Source: CAIYTF01 sp963664845 (lineage in GTDB: Bacteria > Bacteroidota > Ignavibacteria > Ignavibacteriales > Ignavibacteriaceae). From it: a stretch of 64,000 nucleotides of DNA. Shown piece by piece: positions 26,854 to 36,008 of the stretch (its first letter is position 1; each line of letters starts with the position of its first letter). The notes beneath the pieces are model-generated. The model saw only the letters and a list, made by a program, of their open reading frames with translations. It made no database searches and had not been told where the DNA came from. The position numbers were made by a program, and so were the translations under genes. Where the stretch lies: the NCBI GenBank assembly GCA_963664845.1, contig OY761615.1, positions 1,984,001 to 2,048,000 of the forward strand, read 5' to 3'.

Positions 26854-29162
26854 GAAACTACGATTCCATACAGCATGTGCGCGGTGAATCCATTTTTGTG
26901 GATGATCTTGCAGCCCCTGCCGGAACCTTATATGCCGGTATTATCCACTCAAACATAGCTCACGGCAAGCTCCTAGCACTGGACACAGCAAAGGCATTGG
27001 CACTTGATGGAGTCCAGGCTGTTATTACAGCAAAAGATATTCCGGGTGAAAATCAGATAGGCGGCATTGTTCAGGATGAACCGCTTCTTGCCGAAACAGA
27101 GCTGCACTTTGTCGGAATGCCTATTGCTATCGTGGTTGCCTCAAACCGGATGTTGGTCCGCAAAGCACTGAAATTAATATCCTATACAACTGAGGAACAC
27201 CCCGCTGTTTTCGATCCCCGTGAAGCATTCAAAAAAGGCGATCTTATTATTCCCCCGCGCATGTTTTCGCTGGGCAACACGCAGAATGCTTTTAAGGAAT
27301 GTGACCTCATTGTTGAAGGAACGGTTGAATCAGGCGGACAGGAACATCTTTATCTGGAAACCCAAAGCGCGCTTGCTGTTCCGATGGAAGGCAATGCCAT
27401 AAAGATCATTTCATCAACGCAAAGTCCCACTTCAGTTCAGAAGGTTGCTGCAAAAATCCTCGGTATTGGTATGAATCTGATTGAAGTTGACACTGCCCGG
27501 CTCGGCGGCGGTTTCGGCGGAAAAGAAGATCAGGCCAGTGCATGGGGTGCTATGGCTGCCCTGGCTGCTTATTTGTTAAAGAAACCCGTAAAACTGGTTC
27601 TGCCCCGCGGCGACGATATGCGCATGACAGGAAAACGGCATCCGTATTCATCCGATTACAAAATCGGTTTGAAGAAAGACGGAACCATTCTCGCCTATGA
27701 AGCAAAATACTATCAAAATGCAGGAGCAGCCGCTGATCTCTCCCCGGCTATTCTGGAGCGTACGCTTTTCCACGCAACTAACAGCTATTACGTGCCGAAT
27801 GTGCAGGCAACTGCCTATAGTTGCAGAACCAATCTTCCACCAAACACCGCGTTCAGAGGCTTTGGCGGCCCACAGGGAATGTTTGTGATTGAAGCTGCCA
27901 TATATAAAGCAGCAGAACAAATGGGCATCGACCCTATTGAAATTCAGCGAAAGAATTTGCTGAAAGAAGGCGATGAATTCCCCTATGGACAAAGAGCGCA
28001 ACATTTTTATCTCCGTGAAACGTTTGCCGAAATGGAAGAGCGGTATAACCTTGCCGAAATAAAAGGCCGGATTGCTGCATTCAATCAGGAAAGCAAAATT
28101 CTGAAAAAGGGTGTCGGCATTATGCCCATCGCATTCGGAATCTCATTCACCAGCACGTTTCTCAATCAGGCAAGTGCTCTCGTACACGTTTATATGGATG
28201 GTTCAGTTGCAATCAGCACTGCTGCCATAGAGATGGGACAGGGAGTTAATGCCAAAATCATTCAGGCAGCACTTAAAACCTTTTCAATCACACCGGAAAG
28301 AATTAAGGTGCTGAGCACCAACACAACGCGCAACGCCAATACATCGGCAACCGCTGCCAGCACCGGCGCCGACCTTAATGGCTATGCAACCAAAAAAGCC
28401 TGCGAGCTCATTTGGGAACGCCTGAGGATTTTGGTGGCCGGCGAATTAAAGGAAGCTGACCCGCAATATATTACTCTGTTGGATGAAGAATTCTATTACA
28501 GAGAAGAGAAAACAGGCATCACCTGGACAAAAGCAATAAACTCTGCTTATATGAAACGAATAGGGCTTTCCGCTCACGCGCATCATGCAACGGACAATAT
28601 ATGGTTTGACCGGACGCTCATGAAAGGCGATGCATTTGCCTATCACGTTACCGGTGCTGCAATAATTGAAACCACGCTTGATTGCCTGCGTGGCACCTAT
28701 ACCATTGACTCTGCCAAGATTGTTCACGATGGCGGAATAAGTCTGCACGAACTTGTCGATCTTGGACAGGTGGAAGGCGCCCTCACTCAGGGAATTGGTT
28801 GGATGACCTGCGAAGAAGTGGCTTATAATGATAAGGGAAAACTACTCACCGATACGCTCTCTACCTATAAAGTACCGGACATTCACGCTGCACCACAGGA
28901 CATACAAGTGTATTTCCATTCTAACGAAGGGAATCCCGTTGGTGTGTATAAGTCCAAAGCAGTTGGTGAACCGCCATTGATGTATGGAATTGGTGCCTAT
29001 TTTGCATTGTTGAATGCCATTAAAGCATTCCGGCCCGGCAAAACATTCCCGGCAGTGGCTCCCATGACACCGGAACGTGCACTTTGTTTTCTGTATGAAG
29101 ATGAAATGAAGGAGCCAATTTCGGCAACTGCTGCAACAATCTCGCAAAAAGCAGGCAAATAA
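26850..29162 (+). CDS. xdhB: Xanthine dehydrogenase molybdopterin-binding subunit
   Basis: 770 residues, normal for XdhB. It holds the molybdopterin-cytosine or pterin contacts GGGFGGKEDQ (about 216-225), RGFGGPQG, MGQGVNAKI and the catalytic Glu707 in AVGEPPLMYG. The enzyme hydroxylates hypoxanthine and xanthine to urate in purine breakdown. Related aldehyde oxidases share these motifs, but the two-subunit XdhA/XdhB architecture favours xanthine dehydrogenase. Translation is coupled to xdhA by a four-base overlap, with a GGAGG Shine-Dalgarno just upstream (GAGGTAGT). Confidence 0.92.
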   Translation: MRNYDSIQHVRGESIFVDDLAAPAGTLYAGIIHSNIAHGKLLALDTAKALALDGVQAVITAKDIPGENQIGGIVQDEPLLAETELHFVGMPIAIVVASNRMLVRKALKLISYTTEEHPAVFDPREAFKKGDLIIPPRMFSLGNTQNAFKECDLIVEGTVESGGQEHLYLETQSALAVPMEGNAIKIISSTQSPTSVQKVAAKILGIGMNLIEVDTARLGGGFGGKEDQASAWGAMAALAAYLLKKPVKLVLPRGDDMRMTGKRHPYSSDYKIGLKKDGTILAYEAKYYQNAGAAADLSPAILERTLFHATNSYYVPNVQATAYSCRTNLPPNTAFRGFGGPQGMFVIEAAIYKAAEQMGIDPIEIQRKNLLKEGDEFPYGQRAQHFYLRETFAEMEERYNLAEIKGRIAAFNQESKILKKGVGIMPIAFGISFTSTFLNQASALVHVYMDGSVAISTAAIEMGQGVNAKIIQAALKTFSITPERIKVLSTNTTRNANTSATAASTGADLNGYATKKACELIWERLRILVAGELKEADPQYITLLDEEFYYREEKTGITWTKAINSAYMKRIGLSAHAHHATDNIWFDRTLMKGDAFAYHVTGAAIIETTLDCLRGTYTIDSAKIVHDGGISLHELVDLGQVEGALTQGIGWMTCEEVAYNDKGKLLTDTLSTYKVPDIHAAPQDIQVYFHSNEGNPVGVYKSKAVGEPPLMYGIGAYFALLNAIKAFRPGKTFPAVAPMTPERALCFLYEDEMKEPISATAATISQKAGK

Positions 29163-29174
29163 CGATAAGACTTG

Positions 29175-29214
29175 GCGTGTTGACGATTCTAATTGAATAG
29201 CATCGTCAACACGC
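29175..29214 (+). terminator. Inverted repeat after xdhB
   Basis: Perfect 13-bp inverted repeat GCGTGTTGACGAT (29175-29187) / ATCGTCAACACGC (29202-29214), 14-base loop. No T-run follows, so the terminator call is tentative. Confidence 0.6.
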
Positions 29215-29310
29215 TGGTCAGCTTCTAACCCTCACCATTAAGAATTCGATACCCAAGTTCCCGGATTTTTGAGCCTTGGAAAGGCGACATTATTCCGGAA
29301 TGAATGCACC

Positions 29311-29976
29311 CTACAACCCTTTTGCAGCCGCCACGATATCCCGCACTTCAAGGGCTGGTTTTTCATATCCATTCAATGCACAATAGATCATAGCCTTTCC
29401 CAATTCCGCAAGAGTGGAAACATGCCCTGGGAACAGCACACGTAAAACCGGATATGCCCATGATATATAATGATACGGTTTCAGTGTGTTTTTCAATCCC
29501 CTTGTTGGCTGCATATAACCGGGTCTGAAGGCAATCGCCTGGCTGAACGGCAATTTGCGCAAGTCATTTTCCGTTTTCCCTTTAACACGTGCCCACATTA
29601 TTTTTCCTTTTTCGGTACTGTCCGTGCCACCACCGGAAACATAGCAAAACGTCATATCGTTATTGATCCACGCAACGGTGCCGGCAAATTTCATAGTCAG
29701 GTCGTAAGTCACTTTTGTGTATTCCGCTTCCTTCATGCCAACGGAAGAAACACCAAGGCAAAAGAAACAGGCATTATAGCCTTCCAATTGACTCTCGATT
29801 GATGAAAGATCGGAAAGATCCGTGTGTACAATTTCTTTCAGCTTGTGATGCGCCACACCGCATGGTTTTCGTCCAATGACCAACACCGACTCCACGAGGG
29901 CTGAATGAAGGCACTCATACAAGACACCCTCACCTACCATCCCTGTGACACCTGTTACAATCGCTTTGATTTTCAT
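29311..29976 (-). CDS. Atypical SDR / NAD(P)-binding oxidoreductase-like protein
   Basis: 221 residues. The Rossmann motif is GVTGMVGEGVLYECL (about 9-23), but the usual Tyr-x-x-x-Lys is replaced by a YVSGGGTDS-type segment and WARVKGKTE, as in atypical SDRs of the HTATIP2/NmrA-like group. These often act as redox sensors or have unknown function. It stands alone on the minus strand after the xdh operon. Function not assigned. Confidence 0.78.
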   Translation of the reverse strand: MKIKAIVTGVTGMVGEGVLYECLHSALVESVLVIGRKPCGVAHHKLKEIVHTDLSDLSSIESQLEGYNACFFCLGVSSVGMKEAEYTKVTYDLTMKFAGTVAWINNDMTFCYVSGGGTDSTEKGKIMWARVKGKTENDLRKLPFSQAIAFRPGYMQPTRGLKNTLKPYHYISWAYPVLRVLFPGHVSTLAELGKAMIYCALNGYEKPALEVRDIVAAAKGL

Positions 29977-30164
29977 GGATATTTCTGCCTGGTTGATTAG
30001 TAAATATCTCCAAAACGCAAAATAACAATATTTCCAGATAATAAACCAATCATCCTTAATCAGCTAATTTTTAGGCGAATACTGTATACTGTTGTTTGCT
30101 AAAAAATGGAAACTATACTAAATTTACAAACGAGAAAATAAAATCAAAAAAAGTTGAGGCCATC

Positions 30165-31895
30165 ATGAGTTGGTTTCTGGGAATTATTCGAAAAACAGCG
30201 CCGGAAGTTCATTGCTGGTATAAAGCAGCCATTCAGGCTTCCTTTTCGTTTTCTTACGGTAACGTGCACTTGCTTGCCGGCGGTACCAGAGGAAAAAACA
30301 TTGTCTGGCAAAAAGCTGCTGACGGCAGTTTTTTTGTCGCCGCCGGATTAGGTATATCTGCAAATTCCGAAAAACAAAATTTTTTTGGCGAGGATGAGTG
30401 GTCATCAGCTGTCAGGGAAGCATCTTTCCGATTTGACGGACATTATTGCGGAGTGTTTGGCACCGGTGAATATATCAATCTCTTCACCGATCCCATTGGT
30501 CTTAGGGATATATACCTTCTTGAGCAACCGGATCAAATAGTTTTTTCTACCCGACTTGATCTAATGGCTATGTTCACTGATCTTGACCTTGATTTCAGCA
30601 TCTATGGGTCAAGCTGGCTATGTGTTAATAAACTGACCAATGCCTGTTCCTATAAAGGAATTACACGTCTGATAGCCGGTTCACAGGCAAAAATATCATT
30701 ACGCGAATTCACTGTCAAGTTGACAGAACATCCCTGGTACCCACGGCTTACCGGAGAAAAAATTTCAGTCGCGGCATTTACAGAGAAGCTTGGTGCATTG
30801 CTCCGCCCACGGGAAAACCGGTTTATTCTCGGATTGTCCGGCGGCCTCGACTCCCGAACCCTGGTTTCACTTATTGCAGCAAACGATGTTTCCAATTGGA
30901 GCATGCAAACAACAGGCCCTAATGATGATGCCGATTGCAGAATAGCAAGCGAACTTGCCAAAAGTCTCCCCATGCCCCACATACGAATTCCTGCCGTTGC
31001 TTTCACCGGGGCGCCTGATATGGATGAAATTCGCAAGTTTTGTTTTTTGACTTTTCAGAATCATCCGGTCAGTTCCTGGTTCGCTATGAAAACACTCGAC
31101 GCATTTGACAGTTATGATGCTGTTTTTGTGGATGGCGGTTTTGGGGAGATATGGCGACGAGAGTATTTCAACAGAATACTATGGACTGCCAAAGAGGATT
31201 TGGTGAAACAAAACCCGGTGACTCTGGCACCAAAGCTGATATCTTGTAAAAGCGATATTTTCAGCTCAGACGTCCAGCAGGAAATGAAAAGCGGGTGTAT
31301 TAAGCAAATAGACAAACTCTTTCAACTCCTTCCGCCTGTTTCTCAAGTTGGTCTCGAAAACTGGTTGGATCTTCTTGCCATAAAAACCCGCATTCCTAAC
31401 TATTGCGGACCCGAACAGGCGCGTCTTGATGAACGGATAATTTCTTTTATGCCATTCCTGCAAGTATCTTTGCTTGAAAACCTCTTCAGCATTCCTCCAG
31501 AGCTTCGGAAAAACGGCAAGTTATTCAAACAGATCATTACCAGTACCTATCCTGCATTTGCCAAGGTACATCTGGCAAAAGGAGCCGTAACACTGCCCTT
31601 CTCTGTTTCTACCTTTACCGCCCGGGTACTTTTACTTCTGAAAAAGAGACTTAACAGGCATTCGGCACAACAGAATAATCAGTCTTTGCAACTCCTGCGC
31701 GAATTTGCCCTTGATATAGCTGCTTCCTCAGATTTGGCAGGTTCTGCCTTTTATGACCATCAGAAAATTCGCACCATGGCAGAGCAGTATTACATTCATG
31801 GGGACACATCGTACGCAACTGCCCTCGAATGGTTTCTTACTTTTGAACTTGCACAGCAATATATCAGGGGGCTAGGACAAATGAACAAAAGGTGA
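30165..31895 (+). CDS. Asparagine-synthase-like protein lacking the glutaminase cysteine
   Basis: 576 residues from ATG 30165, which has a TTGAGG sequence just upstream; an in-frame TTG at 30096 would add 23 unlikely residues. The C-terminal synthetase domain has the PP-loop Ser225-GGLDS (LGLSGGLDSRTLVSL). The N-terminal half resembles the glutamine amidotransferase fold (RFDGHYCGVFG, then FTDPIGLRDIYLL), but the protein starts MSW with no Cys2, so it cannot hydrolyse glutamine. Such enzymes adenylate a carboxylate and use another amine, as in lasso-peptide cyclases or glycan-modifying AsnB homologues. No lasso precursor or McjB-like gene was seen. It is monocistronic. Confidence 0.8.
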   Translation: MSWFLGIIRKTAPEVHCWYKAAIQASFSFSYGNVHLLAGGTRGKNIVWQKAADGSFFVAAGLGISANSEKQNFFGEDEWSSAVREASFRFDGHYCGVFGTGEYINLFTDPIGLRDIYLLEQPDQIVFSTRLDLMAMFTDLDLDFSIYGSSWLCVNKLTNACSYKGITRLIAGSQAKISLREFTVKLTEHPWYPRLTGEKISVAAFTEKLGALLRPRENRFILGLSGGLDSRTLVSLIAANDVSNWSMQTTGPNDDADCRIASELAKSLPMPHIRIPAVAFTGAPDMDEIRKFCFLTFQNHPVSSWFAMKTLDAFDSYDAVFVDGGFGEIWRREYFNRILWTAKEDLVKQNPVTLAPKLISCKSDIFSSDVQQEMKSGCIKQIDKLFQLLPPVSQVGLENWLDLLAIKTRIPNYCGPEQARLDERIISFMPFLQVSLLENLFSIPPELRKNGKLFKQIITSTYPAFAKVHLAKGAVTLPFSVSTFTARVLLLLKKRLNRHSAQQNNQSLQLLREFALDIAASSDLAGSAFYDHQKIRTMAEQYYIHGDTSYATALEWFLTFELAQQYIRGLGQMNKR

Positions 31896-32203
31896 GGCAA
31901 TACTTATCCAGGCCTGTACCCCTGAATGGATGCGGTGTCTGCATTTCGGATGATTTGGAAGCATCGTGTTACTATAACCCTGCCAAAATCCGTCACAAAA
32001 TGCGCCAGAATGTACCAATCCAGCGCGCAAATAGACTCCCTGGGAATATCGCATCATCATTTTGACGAATACTCTGCCAAAAGCCACATAAAGTGCGCCC
32101 AAATGTCAGGGCATGGGTTTTGTAATTGTCTATACGGAGTCCCGATGAGCAGACAGCCTGAGCTTCTATAATAAGGTCATAATGTCTCAATTTTAGATTT
32201 TGT
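31896..32203. other. Intergenic region upstream of secD with an imperfect direct repeat
   Basis: No gene supported; minus-strand frames of 65-76 codons here lack family character. An imperfect direct repeat (about 33 bases) occurs at 31980-32013 and 32074-32106. The secD promoter lies at the right end. Confidence 0.45.
31980..32106. repeat. Imperfect direct repeat, two copies
   Basis: CTGCCAAAATCC...TGCGCCAGAATGT (31980-32013) and CTGCCAAAAGCC...TGCGCCCAAATGT (32074-32106) share most positions, spaced 94 bases apart. Confidence 0.45.
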
Positions 32204-32232
32204 TTGACTTTCTGGGTATATCGGGGTAACTT
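32204..32232 (+). promoter_or_regulatory. secD promoter
   Basis: TTGACT (32204-32209), 17-base spacer, TAACTT (32227-32232) reading on as TAACTTTA. It ends 48 bases before the secD ATG and resembles the rpsT and ada promoters. Confidence 0.6.
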
Positions 32233-32280
32233 TACGTTTTAAATTATTTTTTCATCACTTTTTAACAAAGCAACGACTGT

Positions 32281-34188
32281 ATGAAGAAACTTGGATTCCG
32301 GCTGGTCTTAACCGCCGCTTTTATCGTGCTGAGCTTGTATCTGTTGTACCCGACCTATAAGGACTATCAGTACAGCAAAACCATAACTGCGATGGTTGAG
32401 AAGAAGAAGAATGATCTGAAAGCAAATGCGAAATTCTCGCCTGCGCAACAGGATTCTATCCTCGCCTCATTTGAAGACAGCATTAAAGTAAACAACACTG
32501 ATTATAAGAAAGCCCGTGCGGACCGGATGAAACTGGGCCTTGATCTGCAAGGCGGTATGCGTCTCGTGCTTGAAGTAAACACGGGTAAATTACTCGAAAA
32601 GCTGGCACAACGAAAGGACTCTACCTTCACCAAACTGCTCAATGAATCGGTGACAGAAGCTAACCTTTCCAGCACGCCTATCCTTGACCTGCTGCTGCAA
32701 AAACTGAAACAGCATAATATCTCTGTTAAAACCTATTTTGGGTCAGTCCGTGAGGACGAAGACAAAGTTGTTTCCGATTTGAAGAAACAGACTGAAGATG
32801 CCGTATCGCGCGCTGCTGAGATCATACGTAACCGTATTGATCAGTATGGCGTTTCGGAACCATCCATCCAGCGACAAGGTGACCGCAGAGTCATTGTAGA
32901 ACTTCCCGGCGTTGCAAAAGAAGAAGAAGCCCGGCAGCTATTGCAGGGAACCGCACTTCTGGAGTTCAAGCTCTTGAAGGAAGGCGCATTCATGGAAGCC
33001 ACCTTAAAGAAAATTGACAATGCACTCATGGGTGTTATTGTTGATTCTGCTTCAACGGCGGCCCAAGACAGTGCAACGGCTGCTAAAGATGCTTTGACCG
33101 CGAAAGCGGATTCGGGCAAGAAAAACAAAGAGAACGTTAAAGCGGGACCTTTCACTTCGTTGTTGATGGGTGGCGGTGGAAACATTCTTGTCTTACCCGA
33201 GAATAAAGACAAAATTAAGCGTTATCTGGATCGCCCGGAAGTGAGAATGATAACGGAAAACTCCGTTGATATTATCTTTTCTGCACGCCCTAACATTTAT
33301 CCTTTTGAGCAGAAAAAAATGCAGGCCTACGAGCTCTATTTTGTTAACGCAAAACCGGAAATTACCGGAAACGTAGTAACAAATGCCCAGGCAACGCTTG
33401 ACCAAAATTCGCAGAATGTTGTGAGCATGGAAATGAACACCGATGGCGCCAACGAATGGGCCAGAATAACCGGTGCCAACATTAACAAACGCTGCGCGAT
33501 CATCCTTGACAATGCCGTATTTTCCGCTCCCGTTATTCGTAACCGGATAACCGGTGGTCGTTCGGAAATCTCCGGCATGGCTGACTTTGACGAAGCAAAA
33601 CGCCTCGAGATCGTGCTCAAAGCGGGTGCACTTCCTGCTCCGGTTGACATTATTGAACAACGTACGATCGGACCATCCCTTGGAGCAGATTCTGTTTCAC
33701 AGGGTACCAACTCGATGCTTTTCGGTTATCTCTTGATAGCATTATTTATGACCGTTTATTATCAGCGCGCAGGCGGTGTTGCCACATTTGGTTTGGCAAT
33801 GACCATTCTTTTCACGCTTGGTATTCTGGCCGGTTTTAAAGCAACATTGACACTGCCTGGTATCGCGGGTATAGTGCTGACGATGGGTATGGCGGTGGAT
33901 GCCAACGTACTTATCTTCGAACGCATCAGGGAAGAACTTGCTGCAGGAAAGACCCTGCGTGCATCCTTTGACAGCGGATTCTCCCGGGCATCTTCGGCCA
34001 TTATCGATTCGAACCTGGTTACCATCATCACCGGTGTCATTCTGTATCAGTTTGGAACCGGACCGGTTCAGGGCTTCGCACTGACACTCATGATCGGTAT
34101 TATAACCAGTTTATTCAGCGCCTTGATCATTTCAAGAGTCGTGTTCGACTGGATGCTCAACAAAGGGTATAAAATTACAATCGGTTAA
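32281..34188 (+). CDS. secD: Protein translocase subunit SecD
   Basis: 635 residues. An N-terminal membrane segment (LVLTAAFIVLSLYLLYP) is followed by a large periplasmic domain that begins LGLDLQGGMRLVLEV (about 84-98), the SecD hallmark. Five C-terminal membrane helices include GIAGIVLTMGMAVDANVLIF (about 526-545). SecDF uses the proton gradient to pull proteins out of the SecYEG channel on the periplasmic side. The periplasmic part carries an Ala/Ser/Asp/Lys-rich insert (about 255-285). secF follows after 29 bases with an AAGGAG site, forming a classical secDF operon. Confidence 0.96.
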   Translation: MKKLGFRLVLTAAFIVLSLYLLYPTYKDYQYSKTITAMVEKKKNDLKANAKFSPAQQDSILASFEDSIKVNNTDYKKARADRMKLGLDLQGGMRLVLEVNTGKLLEKLAQRKDSTFTKLLNESVTEANLSSTPILDLLLQKLKQHNISVKTYFGSVREDEDKVVSDLKKQTEDAVSRAAEIIRNRIDQYGVSEPSIQRQGDRRVIVELPGVAKEEEARQLLQGTALLEFKLLKEGAFMEATLKKIDNALMGVIVDSASTAAQDSATAAKDALTAKADSGKKNKENVKAGPFTSLLMGGGGNILVLPENKDKIKRYLDRPEVRMITENSVDIIFSARPNIYPFEQKKMQAYELYFVNAKPEITGNVVTNAQATLDQNSQNVVSMEMNTDGANEWARITGANINKRCAIILDNAVFSAPVIRNRITGGRSEISGMADFDEAKRLEIVLKAGALPAPVDIIEQRTIGPSLGADSVSQGTNSMLFGYLLIALFMTVYYQRAGGVATFGLAMTILFTLGILAGFKATLTLPGIAGIVLTMGMAVDANVLIFERIREELAAGKTLRASFDSGFSRASSAIIDSNLVTIITGVILYQFGTGPVQGFALTLMIGIITSLFSALIISRVVFDWMLNKGYKITIG

Positions 34189-34217
34189 TTATCAGATTTT
34201 AAGGAGTTTAGAACCTA

Positions 34218-35357
34218 ATGCGTATTTTACATGATATAAACATTGATTTTATGGTTAAACGAAAGTTCTTCTACGGACTTTCGATTACCCTCTTCCTGAT
34301 TGGAGCCATTAATGTTGCCTTCCGCGGATTTCAATTCGGCACTGATTTCAAGGGTGGAACAGAACTGCAATTCAAAATAAGCGATCCCATCGACGTTACC
34401 GTTCTCCGGGACAACGTTTTGAATATTGGCCTCGGCGATCTTGAAGTCAAGATGTTTGGTGGCAATCAGGGCGCGCTTATCCGCACTGAGCTTCAGGAAA
34501 TCCCGAAAGAGATTTTCCCGAAAATTGTTGCACAAATTGAAAAATCCATAAGCGAGGGAATTCCTGGTGCCATTCCAAAAATCTCAGAAAGCACCAACAA
34601 TTCCATAACCTTCCAGTTGTCAAGCCCTGATACAGCTAAACTTGCTGTTACTTTGTTGACAAAGCAGGGTTATCAGGCTGGCCGTGTTGGGCAGGAACCG
34701 ACAAACAGCCTGATCAAAGTTCAAGTCGGCATTTCTGACTGGATTAAGGAAAATCTCAGAAAAAAGCTTCCCAGCTATGGGTTCGAACTTCGCAGAGCTG
34801 AAGTTATTGGACCTAAAGTTGGAAATGAATTAAAACAGGATGCGGTTATTGCTGTTTTCCTTTCACTTTTTGCCATCTTGATCTATCTCGGATTCCGTTA
34901 CAAATTCATTTTTGCGTTTGGCGCCGTTATTGCCGTTTTTCACGATGTGCTTATTACACTCGGGCTTTATGCAACACTCTATGGATTGATCCCCAACCTT
35001 AACCTTGAGATCAACCTGACAGTTGTTGCGGCATTCCTGACACTTATTGGTTATTCAATGATGGACACAGTTATCGTTTTCGATCGTGTTCGTGAAACCA
35101 TTAAACTGCACAAATCGGAATCGCTTTATAACCTTATGAACATGAGTATCAACAAAACAATCAGCAGAACAATACTAACGGGAGGTACAACCCTCATGTC
35201 CTGTATCGTTCTTTTGATATTTGGCGGTGAAGTGCTTCGTGCGTTTGCGTTCATTTTGACCTTCGGTATCATCATTGGTACCTATTCGTCGGTGTTCGTT
35301 GCAAGTGCCATTGTTCTCGATTACGTTCAGAAAACAAAATCGAAAATCGAGTTCTAG
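34218..35357 (+). CDS. secF: Protein translocase subunit SecF
   Basis: 379 residues. N-terminal helix, then the SecF mark FGTDFKGGTELQFKI (about 36-50), a periplasmic domain, and five membrane helices containing GYSMMDTVIVFDRVRE (about 278-293). It partners SecD in Sec-dependent export. The periplasmic loop is somewhat longer than in E. coli SecF. AAGGAG lies 11 bases before the ATG. A strong terminator ends the secDF operon. Confidence 0.96.
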   Translation: MRILHDINIDFMVKRKFFYGLSITLFLIGAINVAFRGFQFGTDFKGGTELQFKISDPIDVTVLRDNVLNIGLGDLEVKMFGGNQGALIRTELQEIPKEIFPKIVAQIEKSISEGIPGAIPKISESTNNSITFQLSSPDTAKLAVTLLTKQGYQAGRVGQEPTNSLIKVQVGISDWIKENLRKKLPSYGFELRRAEVIGPKVGNELKQDAVIAVFLSLFAILIYLGFRYKFIFAFGAVIAVFHDVLITLGLYATLYGLIPNLNLEINLTVVAAFLTLIGYSMMDTVIVFDRVRETIKLHKSESLYNLMNMSINKTISRTILTGGTTLMSCIVLLIFGGEVLRAFAFILTFGIIIGTYSSVFVASAIVLDYVQKTKSKIEF

Positions 35358-35381
35358 TTTCTGGTCTTCAGTTTTACGACA

Positions 35382-35411
35382 AGCCCTGCAGTTTTGCGGG
35401 GCTTTTTTTTG
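35382..35411 (+). terminator. secDF terminator
   Basis: Stem AGCCCTGCA (35382-35390) / TGCGGGGCT (35395-35403) with one G-T pair, tetraloop, then eight T. Confidence 0.88.
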
Positions 35412-36008
35412 CCCGGATGGCAACAACCCACACGCATTAGCTGCTGTTAATTACTTCCTTAACTTCTCCCTGCGTACGATTTTTTACTCAGTTAAGATCC
35501 CATTCGTATTGAATTAGATATTCATAAACCTCTATGATCCAAAACATTCACCTCAATACGCTTCGGGCTCAGATGGAATTAGAAAGAAATGTAAGACTAG
35601 CGAATGCTGCCGGTCACAAGACCTATAGGTATATGGGGAATGCCTGGAGTGAATTATTCTCAGTTATGTCATACTCATGGTAGGGGTTTAAAATTCTGGG
35701 AACCTACGTCCTTTACACAAATATGGCCTTTGTATGCAAATAATTCATACCCTTATTCAACTCAAGCACCCCGGCAATACACTGACCAAGCTCACAGGCG
35801 TCTTTACCAACCAACCACGCGTGTTGATAAAGTCGCTCAACTGAATATGGCAGCGGCGTCGCAAGTGGTGTTCGTTTTCGAAAACACGCCAAAACTTGCT
35901 TTATACCCCTTAAAGCCACCCGTTTTTTCCACAATCCATTCCGCATTTTTCATTATATTTAATTATTATTTCCCTATAAAATTGACTTGAAAAGCAGGAG
36001 CTTATTTA
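35412..36008. other. Long intergenic region before glyS
   Basis: About 600 bases without a conventional gene. It includes a possible 49-codon gene (35534-35683, listed separately) and a 128-codon plus-strand frame at 35604-35990 that has no protein character. Just before glyS, TTCATTATATTTAATTA could serve as an AT-rich -10 region. Confidence 0.4.
35534..35683 (+). CDS. Possible small protein, unrecognised
   Basis: A 49-codon frame opens with ATG and reads like protein: MIQNIHLNTLRAQMELERN, then VRLANAAGHKTYRYMGNA, then WSELFSVMSYSW. The composition is balanced and the first half is helical and charged. There is no evident Shine-Dalgarno, and it may be an old gene fragment. No family recognised. 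Confidence 0.3.
   Translation: MIQNIHLNTLRAQMELERNVRLANAAGHKTYRYMGNAWSELFSVMSYSW

Noticed and set aside
30165..31895. Lasso peptide biosynthesis cluster
   Set aside because: The AsnB-like enzyme stands alone; no precursor peptide, McjB-like protease or dedicated exporter beside it.
34781..34800. tRNA T-loop-like GGTTCGAACTTCGC
   Set aside because: It lies inside secF and no cloverleaf can be built around it; no tRNA gene was found in the window.
35604..35990. 128-codon plus-strand open frame before glyS
   Set aside because: Composition rich in Pro, Tyr, Gln and Thr without domain logic; no ribosome-binding site.
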